Assembly: GCF_003590795.1 (NCBI RefSeq)
Contig: NZ_QYUL01000001.1
Coordinates: 1,443,001-1,507,000 of the forward strand
DNA: 64,000 nucleotides
Reading direction: 5' to 3'
Source of the DNA: Azospirillum cavernae
GTDB taxonomy: Bacteria > Pseudomonadota > Alphaproteobacteria > Azospirillales > Azospirillaceae
Shown here: positions 50,179 to 63,077 of the stretch, one piece after another
Layout of the letters: every line of letters begins with the position of its first letter
Numbering within the stretch: the first letter of the stretch is position 1
The notes under the pieces: generated by a model
What the model was told of the DNA's origin: nothing
The model's database searches: none
The model's input: only the letters and a program-made list of their open reading frames with translations
Program-made: the position numbers and the translations under genes

Positions 50179-51156
50179 TCAACGGCGCAAACGCGTTTTT
50201 AGAAGGCGGAGAATTGCACTCCGTTGGTCCAATGAACAGAGCGAATCGACCGTATGGCAGCCATGCGGCGCCGTATGGGGCGGTCGCTCCGCCAGTTGAT
50301 GACGGAACCACGTCACCTGACGCTTGGCATAACGCCGGGTTGATTGTTGGGCAAGGGCGACGGCGTCGGCCAAAGCAATTTCGCCGCGCAGATGACGGCG
50401 CAGCTCCGGCACGCCCAGCGCCTTCAGGGCGGGCAGATCGGCGGGCAGGTCGCGGGCTTGGGCCAACTCGTCCAACCGCCGGACCTCCTCCAACCCACCC
50501 TGCTCCATCATCAGGACGAACCGGCGGTCGCACAGCGCGTAGAGATCGGCGCGCGGCGGGTCGAGCAGCAGAATGGAAAAACGCAGATCCTCCGGCGCGC
50601 CCTGCGCCGTGTGGCTTTGCCAGTGCGACAGCGGACGGCCGGTGGCCTCCAGCACCTCCCAGGCGCGGGTCAGCCGGGTGGTGTCGCCGGGGTTGAGCTT
50701 GGCCGAATCCGGGTCGCGGGCGATCAGGTCGGCGCGGAAGGCTTCGCCGCCCTGTTCGCTCAAACGGGCGTGGGCGGCGGCGCGCACCGCGTCCGGGATG
50801 GCGGGAACTTCGCTCAGGCCCTGCATCAGCGCCCGCAGATACAGGCCGGTGCCTCCGACGACGACCGGCAGCCGCCCGGCGGCCTTGGCCTCGGCGATTT
50901 CCGCCAGCGCCAGATCGCGCCAGCGCGCCGCCGATCCGCGTTCGGCCACCGGCAACACGCCATAGAGCCGATGGGGGGCGCGCGCCAGATCCTCGGCGGG
51001 CGGGCGGGCGGTGATGACGTCCAACTCGGCGTAAAGCTGCATGCTGTCGGCGTTGATGACGGTTCCGTCAAACGCCTCGGCCACCGCCAGCGCCAAACCC
51101 GATTTGCCCGACGCCGTCGGCCCGCCAATGACGACGACGTCCGTAAGCTCGCTCAT
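50179..51156 (-). CDS. miaA: tRNA dimethylallyltransferase MiaA
   Basis: MiaA adds a dimethylallyl group to N6 of A37 in tRNAs reading UNN codons (325 aa). The P-loop GPTASGKS is at about 12-19, followed by NADSMQLYAELDVITARP, GGTGLYLRALMQGLSEVP and the C-terminal STRRYAKRQVTWFRHQL. The frame opens at 51333, but the ATG at 51156 gives MSELTDVVVIGGP. It lies 33 bases upstream of the aminotransferase gene. Confidence 0.94.
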   Translation of the reverse strand: MSELTDVVVIGGPTASGKSGLALAVAEAFDGTVINADSMQLYAELDVITARPPAEDLARAPHRLYGVLPVAERGSAARWRDLALAEIAEAKAAGRLPVVVGGTGLYLRALMQGLSEVPAIPDAVRAAAHARLSEQGGEAFRADLIARDPDSAKLNPGDTTRLTRAWEVLEATGRPLSHWQSHTAQGAPEDLRFSILLLDPPRADLYALCDRRFVLMMEQGGLEEVRRLDELAQARDLPADLPALKALGVPELRRHLRGEIALADAVALAQQSTRRYAKRQVTWFRHQLAERPPHTAPHGCHTVDSLCSLDQRSAILRLLKTRLRR

Positions 51157-51280
51157 GTCCCGCCCCTCGTTCCCATCGCCGTGATTCACCATCATCGGCG
51201 CAAGGAGCCAAGAGAAAACGCGCCAGAGAACGCGGCCAGCCGCGCGGCGGCGCGCGATGGACCGCTCGCGCCAAAAATGA

Positions 51281-51307
51281 AAAGCCCCGCAAGACTTGCG
51301 GGGCTTT
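51281..51307 (-). terminator. Strong orphan terminator between miaA and queA
   Basis: A perfect 13-bp inverted repeat (AAAGCCCCGCAAG / CTTGCGGGGCTTT, one-base centre) is followed on the minus strand by TTTTCATTTTT. No annotated minus-strand gene ends here, since miaA starts further on at 51156. It therefore ends an unidentified transcript from the right. Confidence 0.75.
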
Positions 51308-51570
51308 CCTGTGCGGGCATCAACAGCCCACAATCAAATTGCCATCAGGCAGACACTGGGGGAGATGAAAAAGCTGAGGAATTCGATATCATCAAGTAAG
51401 CGCCGGTGGAGTCATGATCTTACTCACCCTCCCTTGCTTCGGTTTCAACCAACTTGCTCAAGACGGAGCGTCTGAGAAACGCCAGGAACGCGGAAGCCGT
51501 TTTGTTCACCTCAGCGCCATTGCTGTAAGAGGAAGCCTGCTCTTCTTGCCCAAGCCTGTCAAGCGTCCGT
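51308..51570 (-). ncRNA. Possible small RNA ending at the orphan terminator
   Basis: The stretch up to the terminator has no recognised gene and is less GC-rich than its neighbours. A TTGACA hexamer lies at about 51557-51562 on the minus strand but lacks a good -10. A 29-codon GTG frame (51420-51509, minus, starting [15 protein letters not shown]) is an alternative explanation. It does not match 4.5S, tmRNA or RNase P RNA by eye. The rest of 51157-51683 holds nothing I can name. Confidence 0.25.
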
Positions 51571-51683
51571 CACATCACCGAAACACGAATTTTTCGACGC
51601 CCGCCCCCGACGCGCTGGACGCCCGTCCGCCCCACGCGCCGCCTTCCCAAAGGCGGGCGGTTCGGTCTATAGCTGCGACCTCC

Positions 51684-52708
51684 ATGAAGACCGCCGATTT
51701 CGATTTCGACCTGCCGCCCGACCGGATCGCCGAGCATCCCGTCCGGCCCCGCGACGCCGCCCGTTTGCTTGAGGTGGGCGCGCGTTTGCACGACCGCGTC
51801 GTGCGCGACCTGCCCACCCTGCTGGAGCCGGGCGACCTGATGGTCGTCAACGACACCCGCGTCATTCCGGCCCGGCTGGACGGTCGGCGCGGCGAGGTCG
51901 CGGTGGAGATCACCCTGCACAAGCGGCTGGGCGACCGGGAATGGGCCAGCTTCGCCCGCCCCGGCAAACGGCTGAAGCCCGGCGACGTCATCGCCATCGC
52001 CGATGATTTCAGCGCCGAGGTCGTCGCCAAGGACGGGATGGAGGTGCGCCTGCGCTTCTCCGTCGGCGGCCCGGCCCTGATGGCGGCGCTCCACCAGCAT
52101 GGCCGCATGCCCCTGCCCCCTTACATCCGCCGGACAGCGGACGAGGGCGACAACGCCGATTACCAGACCGTTTTCGCCGCGCGCGAGGGGGCCGTCGCCG
52201 CCCCCACGGCTGGCCTGCACTTCACGCCGGAGCTGCTGGCGGCGCTCGACGCGCGCGGGGTTGGCCGCGTGCCGGTGACGCTGCATGTCGGGGCGGGCAC
52301 CTTCCTGCCGGTGAAGGTGGACGACATCGCCGAGCATAAAATGCACAGCGAATGGGGCGAGATTTCCCCGGACGCCGCAGAAGCGGTGAACGCCGCGCGC
52401 CGGGCGGGCGGGCGGATCGTCTCGGTCGGCACCACGGCCCTGCGCATCCTGGAAACGGCGGGGCGGGAGGATGGGACGTTGCTTCCCTTCAGCGGCGACA
52501 CCAGCATCTTCATCACGCCGGGCTATCGGTTCCGCATCGTCGATTTGCTGTGGACCAACTTCCACCTGCCCAAATCGACCCTGTTCATGCTGGTCAGCGC
52601 CTTCGCCGGGTTCGCGCGGATGCGCGACGCCTACGCCTACGCCATCGACCAGAATTATCGCTTTTTCAGCTATGGCGACGCCTCGCTGCTGCACAGGACG
52701 GATCACCA

Positions 52709-52712
<4 letters not shown>
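51684..52712 (+). CDS. queA: tRNA preQ1(34) S-adenosylmethionine ribosyltransferase QueA
   Basis: QueA transfers and rearranges the ribose of SAM to form epoxyqueuosine in tRNA (342 aa). Motifs are [58 protein letters not shown] and the C-terminal [22 protein letters not shown]. The frame opens at 51414, but the ATG at 51684 starts MKTADFDF, the standard beginning. Its stop overlaps tgt. Confidence 0.95.
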
Positions 52713-53933
<1,221 letters not shown>

Positions 53934-53941
<8 letters not shown>

Positions 53942-54398
53942 GAGCATCTATTCCGGCCTGACCATGCTGGGCGGGGCCACCGTTCAGCCGAAATCCCCGG
54001 AAGAGGCGGTGTTGGAGCGGGTGCCGAACCCCAACCCAGGCGATGGCTACGTCGTGCGCTTCACCGCGCCGGAATTCACCTCGCTCTGCCCGATCACCGG
54101 CCAGCCCGACTTCGCCCATCTGGTGATTGATTATGTGCCGGGCGATTGGCTGGTCGAAAGCAAGTCGCTGAAGCTCTATCTGACCAGCTTCCGCAACCAT
54201 GGCGCCTTTCACGAGGCCTGCACCGTCGGCATCGCCAAGCGGTTGGTCGCCGAACTGGCTCCGGTCTGGCTGCGCATCGGCGGCTATTGGTACCCGCGCG
54301 GCGGCATGCCCATCGACGTCTTTTACCAGACCGGCGAGGCCCCGAAGGGCGTCTGGATTCCGCCGCAGGACGTCCAAGGCTACCGTGGCCGGGGCTGA
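53934..54398 (+). CDS. queF: NADPH-dependent 7-cyano-7-deazaguanine reductase QueF
   Basis: QueF reduces preQ0 to preQ1 (154 aa, unimodular type). The nucleophilic Cys is in [11 protein letters not shown]. The QueF signature [16 protein letters not shown] is present, followed by the [12 protein letters not shown] block and a [14 protein letters not shown] end. The start lies inside the end of tgt, and the stop overlaps queG by 14 bases. Confidence 0.95.
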
Positions 54399-55446
54399 GC
54401 CGAAACCGCTCGACCCGGCGGCGCTGCGCGCCCGCATCCGCGACAAGGCGCTGTCGCTTGGCTTTGACGCGGTGGGCTTCGCCCCTGCCGCGCTGGGGCC
54501 GGAGGCGCGCGAGCGCCTCGCCGCCTTTCTGGCCGAGGGACGGCACGGCGACATGGGCTGGATGGCCGACCGCGCCGACCAGCGCAGCCACCCGCAAGCC
54601 CTGTGGCCCGAGGCGCGGAGCGTCATCGCGCTTGGGACGAGCTACGCCCCCCACGACGATCCGCGCCGCCTGCTGGATCACCCCGATCGGGGGATCGTCT
54701 CCGTCTACGCCCGCAACCGCGATTACCATGACCTCATCAAAGGGCGGCTGAAGACGCTCGGCCATTGGCTGCACCACCAGACCAAGGCGGGCGTCAAGGT
54801 CTTCGTCGACACCGCCCCGGTCCTGGAAAAGCCGCTGGCCGAACGCGCCGGGCTGGGCTGGCAGGGCAAGCACACCAATCTGGTCTCACGCGATCATGGC
54901 TCCTGGCTGTTCCTGTCGGAGATTTACACGACGCTGGAGCTTCCCGCCGACGAGGCCGGGCGCGACCGTTGCGGCTCCTGCGCCCGCTGTCAGACCGCCT
55001 GCCCGACCGACGCCTTCCCCGCGCCCTACCAGTTGGACGCCCGGCGTTGCGTCTCCTATCTAACCATCGAGCACAAGGGGCCGATCCCCGACGATCTGAA
55101 GCCACTGATGGGCAACCGGATTTATGGCTGCGACGATTGTCTGGCCGCCTGCCCCTGGAACAAATTCGCCAAACCCACCCGCGAGGCGGCCTTTCTGCCG
55201 CGCGCCGAGTTGACCGCGCCCCGGCTGGCCGATCTGGCGCAATTGGACGATTCCGGGTTCCGGCAGGTGTTCAGCGGCTCCCCCATCAAACGCATCGGGC
55301 GCGACCGCTTCGTGCGCAACGCGCTGGTCGGTCTGGGCAATTCCGGGATGCCGCGCCTGCGTCCGGTCGCCGACGCGCTGGTGGAGGATCCCAGCGATCT
55401 GGTGCGCGACTCCGCCCGTTGGGCGTCGGACAGGTTGCGCGGCTGA
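54385..55446 (+). CDS. queG: Epoxyqueuosine reductase QueG
   Basis: QueG reduces epoxyqueuosine to queuosine using a cobalamin and two [4Fe-4S] clusters (353 aa). Cluster ligands are in [16 protein letters not shown] and [14 protein letters not shown]. The N-terminal half carries PKLGF-like cobalamin-binding features ([25 protein letters not shown]). The GTG at 54385 lies within queF and fits the coupling of the operon. The last gene of the operon is followed by about 240 bases before the next clear start. Confidence 0.94.
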   Translation: MAGAEPKPLDPAALRARIRDKALSLGFDAVGFAPAALGPEARERLAAFLAEGRHGDMGWMADRADQRSHPQALWPEARSVIALGTSYAPHDDPRRLLDHPDRGIVSVYARNRDYHDLIKGRLKTLGHWLHHQTKAGVKVFVDTAPVLEKPLAERAGLGWQGKHTNLVSRDHGSWLFLSEIYTTLELPADEAGRDRCGSCARCQTACPTDAFPAPYQLDARRCVSYLTIEHKGPIPDDLKPLMGNRIYGCDDCLAACPWNKFAKPTREAAFLPRAELTAPRLADLAQLDDSGFRQVFSGSPIKRIGRDRFVRNALVGLGNSGMPRLRPVADALVEDPSDLVRDSARWASDRLRG

Positions 55447-55684
55447 GCGCAGAGAGCGTGTTGGGGTTGGGGTTGCTTTTGCCTTCGCCGATGATTCGGT
55501 TTAGACTTTTGGCCGTTCTGTTCCCCGCCCGCATAGCGGCGATTTCATCAAGCCGCCGAACACACCGCTGAACACACGGGAGCCAACCGTCACGCCCCCC
55601 TTCCAAGGATACGGCCCGGCGCGGGCCGAAGAGCTGGATGAGATCGCCCGGCTGGCCCGGCATGGCTTTGGCCTGCCGCGCGAG

Positions 55685-56803
55685 GTGTTTGACCGTTACG
55701 CCGCCCTGTTCGGCGTCGAGACGATCCGCCGCCTGCATGTCCAAAAGCGCCCCGGCGTCACCACGCTGGCCGCCTGCGCAGCGCTGTGGCGCATGGATCA
55801 ATGGTATGGCGGGCAGCCGGTGCCGACTCAGGCCATCGCCATGGTCGCCGTGGAGCCAACCCTGCGCGGACAGGGCGTCGGATCGGCTCTGATGCGCGCG
55901 GCGCTCGACGAAGGTCGGTCCAGCGGCGCGGCTCTGGCGGTTCTCTGCCCGTCCACCCTGCCGCTCTACCATCGTTTGGGCTTTGGCCGGGGCGGCGTAA
56001 GCTGCGATTGGAGCGCCCCACCCGCCGCGCTGGGCGACGGTTCCGACATCGGCGCGGCGGACGGCGCTACAGACGGCTGGATCAGCCCCGCCGATCCGCT
56101 CGACGCGACGCCGCTGGCGCGCATCCGCCGCAGCCTGCTGGCCGTCAACAATGGTTTGGGCGAGCGCAACGAAGCCCTGTGGACTCTGGCCCTCTGCCCC
56201 GACGGCGAACCGGCTGAATTGTTTCTGCTGAACGGTCCCGATGGACCGGAGGGTTACATCGCCTTGCTGCCGCCCAAAGATCGGCGGCTGGTGGTGGCGG
56301 ATTTCTGCGCGCCGACCGGGCGGGCGATTCGTCTGGCGACGCGGCTGCTGACCAGCTACCGCGCCCAGACCGACCGCGTCGTCTGGCGCGGCGGACCCGA
56401 CGATCCGCTGGCCCTGATGGCCCGCGACATCGGCGTTCAGATGGACGCACGGGACGAGTGGTTGCTGCGCGTGCTGGATGTCCGACAGGCTCTGACCAGC
56501 CGCGCCTATCCGGACGGCGTAACCGCGTCACTGACGTTGGTTATAGACGACCCTCTGTTTCCTGAAAATTGCGGAAATTTCCATCTTCAGGTTGCTGGCG
56601 GCGGCGGTGTAATCGCAATTTGCGAGAAAGACGAGACGCCCTCCGCAACTCTCGGAATCGCCGCCTTCTCCAGCCTGTTCACCGGGCACGCCAGCGCCCG
56701 GACACTTTCACAAACGGGTCTGCTTTACGGTAAAGAAAAGATTATCAACATTCTGGACGCCTTATATTGCGGCGCACGCCCCTGGATGGTTGATCGTTTC
56801 TGA
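55685..56803 (+). CDS. Eis-like GNAT N-acetyltransferase, start uncertain
   Basis: The protein matches Eis-type acetyltransferases: a GNAT domain (VAVEPTLRGQGVGSALMRAAL), a second GNAT-like domain and a C-terminal SCP2-like segment. The GTG at 55685 is the first standard start, but the frame is open from 55505 and codons just upstream (GYGPARAEELDEIARLARHGFG) look like the missing first strand and helix. No ATG, GTG or TTG lies there. A GGGAG site precedes GTC-ACG at 55589-55594, so a non-standard start or a decayed start codon is possible. Confidence 0.75.
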   Translation: MFDRYAALFGVETIRRLHVQKRPGVTTLAACAALWRMDQWYGGQPVPTQAIAMVAVEPTLRGQGVGSALMRAALDEGRSSGAALAVLCPSTLPLYHRLGFGRGGVSCDWSAPPAALGDGSDIGAADGATDGWISPADPLDATPLARIRRSLLAVNNGLGERNEALWTLALCPDGEPAELFLLNGPDGPEGYIALLPPKDRRLVVADFCAPTGRAIRLATRLLTSYRAQTDRVVWRGGPDDPLALMARDIGVQMDARDEWLLRVLDVRQALTSRAYPDGVTASLTLVIDDPLFPENCGNFHLQVAGGGGVIAICEKDETPSATLGIAAFSSLFTGHASARTLSQTGLLYGKEKIINILDALYCGARPWMVDRF

Positions 56804-56911
56804 AATAGGGACTGGTCCTGACCTGCATCAAAGCGAAAATTAACCTACTGTGGTCGAATAAGGGCGTACAGAAAAGAAAACCAACATTCGCCAGCGGGGA
56901 GTCCACAATCC

Positions 56912-59311
56912 ATGACGATCGGAACACGGATTGCGCTCGGTTTCGCCACCGTGCTGCTTCTGACGGTTGCCGTGGCGTTCGTCGGCTGGAACAGCCTGCG
57001 CACCTATGCCGAGCGCGTCGATCTCGCCGCTCACACGGCGGAGTTGGACGCACGCCTGAAGTCGGTCCGCATTGAGGAGGCGCGTTTCGTCACCGAACGC
57101 GACGCCAAGGCGGCGGCCAACGTCCCCGGCATGCTCGACAACCTGCGGCACGAAGCCCAGGAGACCAAGGCGGCCTTGATCGACGGCGGCAGCCTGCGTC
57201 TGGTGGACGACGTCCTGGCGGGCATCGACGGCTACCGCGCCGCCTTTTCCAATTTCGTGACCCTGGATGGCGAGGCGCACGCGCGCACCGCCAGCATGGA
57301 AACCCGCGCCCGCGCCTTGAAGGACATCGCCGAAAAGATCGGCAAGCAGCAGTCGGACCGCTATGACCAAAACATGGTCAGCCAGAAAGAGGCCGACACC
57401 GCCGCCCATCACAGCCTGGAAACGACCGAGCGCACCAACAAGGTGATCGAGCGCGTGCAAGAGGCCCGGCGCCAGCAAAGCGAATATCGGCGCACCAGCG
57501 ACGCCAGCCTGCCCGACCTGATCGCCGCCGCCATCGACCAGTTGGTGGAGACCGCCGAAGCGGTTGAAAAGGACGTCAGCGGCACCAACGACGAAGATCT
57601 GGCCAAGCGGATCGCCGAGAACGCGCGCGCCTACAAGGCCGCCTTCCAGGAAACGCGCGGCGTCAGCGGCTCAATCCCCGCCGATCGCGCCGCCGCCGCC
57701 GATCAGGCCGCCCATGATGTCCAAGCCAACGCTTTGGAGCTTCAGGAAAATCAGACGATGGTGTCGGCGGCCCTGCGCGAAGCCTCGACCTACGCCCAAA
57801 GCGAGGTGAACGAGGCGGTGCTGCTGCGCGGCATGGCGATGCGGCTGGTCCAGGGCGCTCAAGCGGCGATGCTGGGCCAGCGTGATTTCCTGCTCAGCGG
57901 ATCGCCCGATTCGCGGACCATAGTCGCCAACGCCGTCAAGGACATCCTGGACGTCGCGGGCAAAGCCGGCGCCCTGCTGTTGGACAAAGAGGGGCGCGCG
58001 CTGATCGCCGCCACCACCGAAGCCGCCAAGGCCTTCGACGCTGAATTCAACGCTTTGGTGACGACCAGCCAGAAGCAGCGGGACTCCCTGTCGGCGATGG
58101 CCAAGGCCGCCGGATCGGTCAGCGATCTGGTCGGTCGTCTGGTCACGCTTCAACGAAACGACCGCGAGGCCGGGCGGGCCGATTCGGGCATGGTCATCAC
58201 CATCGGCTCCATCGTCGCCCTGGTGCTGGGCGGGTTGATGGCCTGGGTGATCGACCGCGCCATCACCCACCCGCTGCACGCCATGACCGGGGCGATGAGC
58301 CGTCTGGCCGAAGGCGATCTGTCCTTTGAGATCCCCGGCGCCGACCGCAAGGACGAATTGCGGGCGATGTCGCGCGCCCTGTCCATCTTCAAGGACAACG
58401 CGCTGGAGATGCAGCGGATGGAGCGCGAGCGGGAGGAGATGCGTCAGCAGATCGACGCCGACCGCCGCCGGGCGATGAATGAGTTCGCCAACGGCTTTGA
58501 ACAGGCGGTGTCCGGCGTCGTCGTGTCGCTGACCGAATCGGCCTCCACCTTGGGGCGCGACGCGCAGGAAATGTCGTCCGACGCGCAGTTGACCACGAAG
58601 AAATCGACCGCCGTCGCCACCGCGTCGGAACAGGCGACGACCAACGTGCAAACCGTCGCGGCGGCGGCGGAAGAACTCTCCTCCTCCATCGCCGAAATCT
58701 CCCGCCAACTGAACGCCAGTTCGGAAGCGGCGGTGGGCGCGGCGGAAAAGGCCGTGCAGACCAACAGCATCGTCGAAGGACTGTCGCACGCCGCCGAACG
58801 GATCGGTCAGGTCGTCGGCCTGATCGGCGAGATCGCCGAACAGACCAACCTGCTGGCGCTGAACGCCACCATCGAAGCCGCCCGCGCGGGCGAGGCTGGC
58901 AAGGGCTTCGCCGTCGTCGCGACGGAGGTGAAGAACCTCGCCGGTCAGACCGCCAAAGCGACGGAGGAAATCTCCGCCCAGGTCGCCGACATGCAAACGG
59001 CCACCGGCGGCGCGGTGGACGCGATCCGCAACATTTCCAGCGCCGTCACCACCATCAGCCGCACCGTCACCGACATCGCCCAGGCGATGGAGCAACAAGG
59101 CATGGCGACGCGGGAGATCGCCCAGAACGTCCAGCAAGCCGCCGAAGGCACCCAGCAAGTCATGCAGAACATCGCCGAAGTGACCACCGCCGCCAACAAG
59201 ACCGGCGGGGCCGCCGACGCCGTGCTGCAAGCCAGCCGCACCCTGGCCAATCAGGCCGACCGCCTGCGCGGCGAGGTGCAGGGCTTCTTGAACAAGGTGC
59301 GGACGGCGTAA
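56912..59311 (+). CDS. Methyl-accepting chemotaxis protein with HBM-like sensor
   Basis: A 799-aa transmembrane chemoreceptor. The first membrane segment is at about 7-27 and the second at about 427-447. The roughly 400-residue periplasmic region is all-helical, like the helical bimodular (HBM) sensor domain. A HAMP domain (about 448-500) and a long signalling helix follow. The conserved hairpin tip, starting [19 protein letters not shown] near 639, is diagnostic. No CheR-tether pentapeptide is seen at the C-terminus. The ligand is unknown. Confidence 0.92.
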   Translation: MTIGTRIALGFATVLLLTVAVAFVGWNSLRTYAERVDLAAHTAELDARLKSVRIEEARFVTERDAKAAANVPGMLDNLRHEAQETKAALIDGGSLRLVDDVLAGIDGYRAAFSNFVTLDGEAHARTASMETRARALKDIAEKIGKQQSDRYDQNMVSQKEADTAAHHSLETTERTNKVIERVQEARRQQSEYRRTSDASLPDLIAAAIDQLVETAEAVEKDVSGTNDEDLAKRIAENARAYKAAFQETRGVSGSIPADRAAAADQAAHDVQANALELQENQTMVSAALREASTYAQSEVNEAVLLRGMAMRLVQGAQAAMLGQRDFLLSGSPDSRTIVANAVKDILDVAGKAGALLLDKEGRALIAATTEAAKAFDAEFNALVTTSQKQRDSLSAMAKAAGSVSDLVGRLVTLQRNDREAGRADSGMVITIGSIVALVLGGLMAWVIDRAITHPLHAMTGAMSRLAEGDLSFEIPGADRKDELRAMSRALSIFKDNALEMQRMEREREEMRQQIDADRRRAMNEFANGFEQAVSGVVVSLTESASTLGRDAQEMSSDAQLTTKKSTAVATASEQATTNVQTVAAAAEELSSSIAEISRQLNASSEAAVGAAEKAVQTNSIVEGLSHAAERIGQVVGLIGEIAEQTNLLALNATIEAARAGEAGKGFAVVATEVKNLAGQTAKATEEISAQVADMQTATGGAVDAIRNISSAVTTISRTVTDIAQAMEQQGMATREIAQNVQQAAEGTQQVMQNIAEVTTAANKTGGAADAVLQASRTLANQADRLRGEVQGFLNKVRTA

Positions 59312-59336
59312 GCCGATCCGCCGCCAGCGCGCAAAA

Positions 59337-59373
59337 GAAAGCCCTTCCGCTCCATCGCGCGAAGGGCTTTTTT
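59337..59373 (+). terminator. Rho-independent terminator after the chemoreceptor gene
   Basis: AAGCCCTTC pairs with GAAGGGCTT around a 13-base loop and is followed by a run of six or more T residues. It lies about 25 bases after the stop. Confidence 0.85.
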
Positions 59374-59392
59374 GTTTGGACCGCGTCGCCCG

Positions 59393-59869
59393 TCAGGCGG
59401 CGCTGACCCAACGGCGGATTGGTTGGCGCGACAGGGCGGAGTTGCCATAGGCGCGCAGGCTCGTGACCTCGGCGCCGATCCAGTCGGGGAGCGGAACAAG
59501 CTGCTCAGGATCGCTCAACTCGACCTCGGCGATGACCAGACCGGCGTTTTCGCCCTCAAACACGTCGATTTCCCAGCACAAGCCGTCTTGCCGATGGCGG
59601 TAGCGGGTCTTTTCGATCACCCGACCTTCGCAGGAATGCTCCAGAAGCTTGCGGGCGAAATCGGGCAGCAAGGGAAACTCAAGCTCTTCCCGGCTGGCGC
59701 CCTTTTTGGCGGTCTTCATGGTCAGGGTCGCCTTGTCCCCCGCCAACCGGACCCGCACCGTGTTCTGCCCATCGCGCGGCAGGTAGCCTTGGGTGATGCG
59801 GACGCCGTCCCGGCAGAGATGCCGGATGTCCTTGCGGACAAGAAAGCGTCGCTCGATCTCCAGCGCCAT
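59393..59869 (-). CDS. CYTH-domain protein (triphosphate tunnel enzyme)
   Basis: A 158-aa CYTH protein. The N-terminal ExExR-type motif (LEIERRFLV) and basic and acidic tunnel-lining strands (RITQGYLPRDGQNTVRVRL, WEIDVFEGENAGLVIAEVEL) are present. Members hydrolyse tripolyphosphate or bind triphosphates; the substrate here is unknown. The ATG at 59869 is preferred to an upstream TTG. Confidence 0.88.
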   Translation of the reverse strand: MALEIERRFLVRKDIRHLCRDGVRITQGYLPRDGQNTVRVRLAGDKATLTMKTAKKGASREELEFPLLPDFARKLLEHSCEGRVIEKTRYRHRQDGLCWEIDVFEGENAGLVIAEVELSDPEQLVPLPDWIGAEVTSLRAYGNSALSRQPIRRWVSAA

Positions 59870-60031
59870 GACCAAGCCTTTCGGACCGTCTGGAACAAGA
59901 CCCTAGATAATCCAGGCGGGGACGGCAAGCGGCAAAGCCGCGTGTTTCCAACGCGGCAACCATGATCGCCGCTCTCGCTTTCGCGACGAAAGGCCGCAAC
60001 GCGTGGCCCCGCCCATGATAGCCTGCCGCCC

Positions 60032-60271
60032 ATGACGACCGATTCCACCGACGCCGCCCTGTGGCTGGCTTGGCTGATCCCGCTGCTGTTTTACGGCGCG
60101 CCGTTGCTGCACGTCGCCCTGGCCCCACCCGGCGGCGGTTGGCGCGCTCCGCCGGGATCCCGCTGCCCCTTTGGGCCGCGACTCGGCTGGTTGGTGATGG
60201 TGCTGCTTCTGGGGCCGGTCGGCTGGTTGCTGTTCGTCCTGCGCCGCCGCCCCACGGCCAAACCCCGCTAA
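60032..60271 (+). CDS. Small two-segment membrane protein
   Basis: A 79-aa protein with two hydrophobic segments (about 9-30 and 50-70) and a basic end (RRRPTAKPR). The second segment (LVMVLLLGPVGWLLFVLRRR) recalls the short PLDc_N-type anchor, but no family is firmly recognised. Its stop overlaps the minus-strand DUF3309 gene. Confidence 0.55.
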   Translation: MTTDSTDAALWLAWLIPLLFYGAPLLHVALAPPGGGWRAPPGSRCPFGPRLGWLVMVLLLGPVGWLLFVLRRRPTAKPR

Positions 60272-60423
60272 ATGCGTCCCATCAGCAGCAGAACGACCAG
60301 CACCACCAGGACAAGCCCAAGCCCGCCGGTCGGCCCATAACCCCACCCCCGGCTGTGCGGCCAAGCCGGAAAGGCCCCCAACAGCATCACCACCAGAACA
60401 ATCAACAGCACGGTGCCAAGCAT
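60268..60423 (-). CDS. DUF3309-family micro membrane protein
   Basis: A 51-aa protein starting MLGTVLLIVLVVMLLGAFP and containing the family motif WPHSRGWGYGPTGG, followed by a second hydrophobic segment ending MGRI. This matches DUF3309, tiny two-segment membrane proteins of unknown function. The start is strongly supported by an AAGGAGG site 6 bases upstream. The gene is convergent with the 79-aa gene, overlapping by 4 bases. Confidence 0.85.
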   Translation of the reverse strand: MLGTVLLIVLVVMLLGAFPAWPHSRGWGYGPTGGLGLVLVVLVVLLLMGRI

Positions 60424-60618
60424 GGCCGCCTCCTTGGTTCACGAACGTCTCGTGATGGAAACGCGTGTCCCGCCCCGCTTGTTCCGTCCTGATTGCGCCG
60501 CTGCGCCGCCGCAAGCCGGGGACAGACAAAAGGCCAAGGCTTGCGCTATGCTGCCCCGCAATCCGATGCACCAAGCAAATCGGACAGGACCAAATCAACA
60601 CACCCGAGGGATACGAGA

Positions 60619-62565
<1,947 letters not shown>

Positions 62566-62578
62566 GGCGAGGCCGCCC

Positions 62579-63040
62579 ATGACTCGTCCGGTTCTGTTTC
62601 TGGATCTCGACGGCGTTCTGGCCGATTTCGACCGGGGCGTCGTCGCGGTGACGGGCAAACGCCCGGACGAGTTGCCCTTGGCGGCGATGTGGCGGGCGCT
62701 GGCCCGCCACCCAGACTTTTTCGGCTCGCTGGATTTCACCCCGGATGGCCGGGCGCTGTGGGCCTTCTGCGCGCCACACCGCCCCACCATCCTGACCGGC
62801 CTGCCGCAAGGCGGCTGGGCCGCCCCGCAAAAGACCCGCTGGGTGGCCGAGCGGCTGGGGCCGGAGGTTCCGGTCATCACCTGCATGGCCCGCGACAAGC
62901 CGCTGCATGGCGGCCCCGGCGCCCTGCTGGTCGATGACCGCGAAAAAGCCCGCGCGCCGTGGGAAGCGGCGGGCGGGCGTTTCATCCTGCACCGGAACGC
63001 GGCGGACAGCGTCGCGGAGTTGCGGGCGTTGGGGTTCTGA
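62579..63040 (+). CDS. HAD-family phosphatase, 5'-nucleotidase-like
   Basis: A 153-aa HAD-superfamily protein. The catalytic motif I is FLDLDGVLADFD, motif II is in PTILTGLPQ, and motif III/IV is LLVDDREKA. The short cap and the pattern around HRNAADSVAELRAL recall 5'(3')-deoxyribonucleotidases. The substrate is unproven. The ATG lies 13 bases after the upstream stop, so it is probably co-transcribed. Confidence 0.8.
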   Translation: MTRPVLFLDLDGVLADFDRGVVAVTGKRPDELPLAAMWRALARHPDFFGSLDFTPDGRALWAFCAPHRPTILTGLPQGGWAAPQKTRWVAERLGPEVPVITCMARDKPLHGGPGALLVDDREKARAPWEAAGGRFILHRNAADSVAELRALGF

Positions 63041-63077
63041 TCGGCCCCAACGCGCCGCCCTTCCCGGTTCCCCGACC

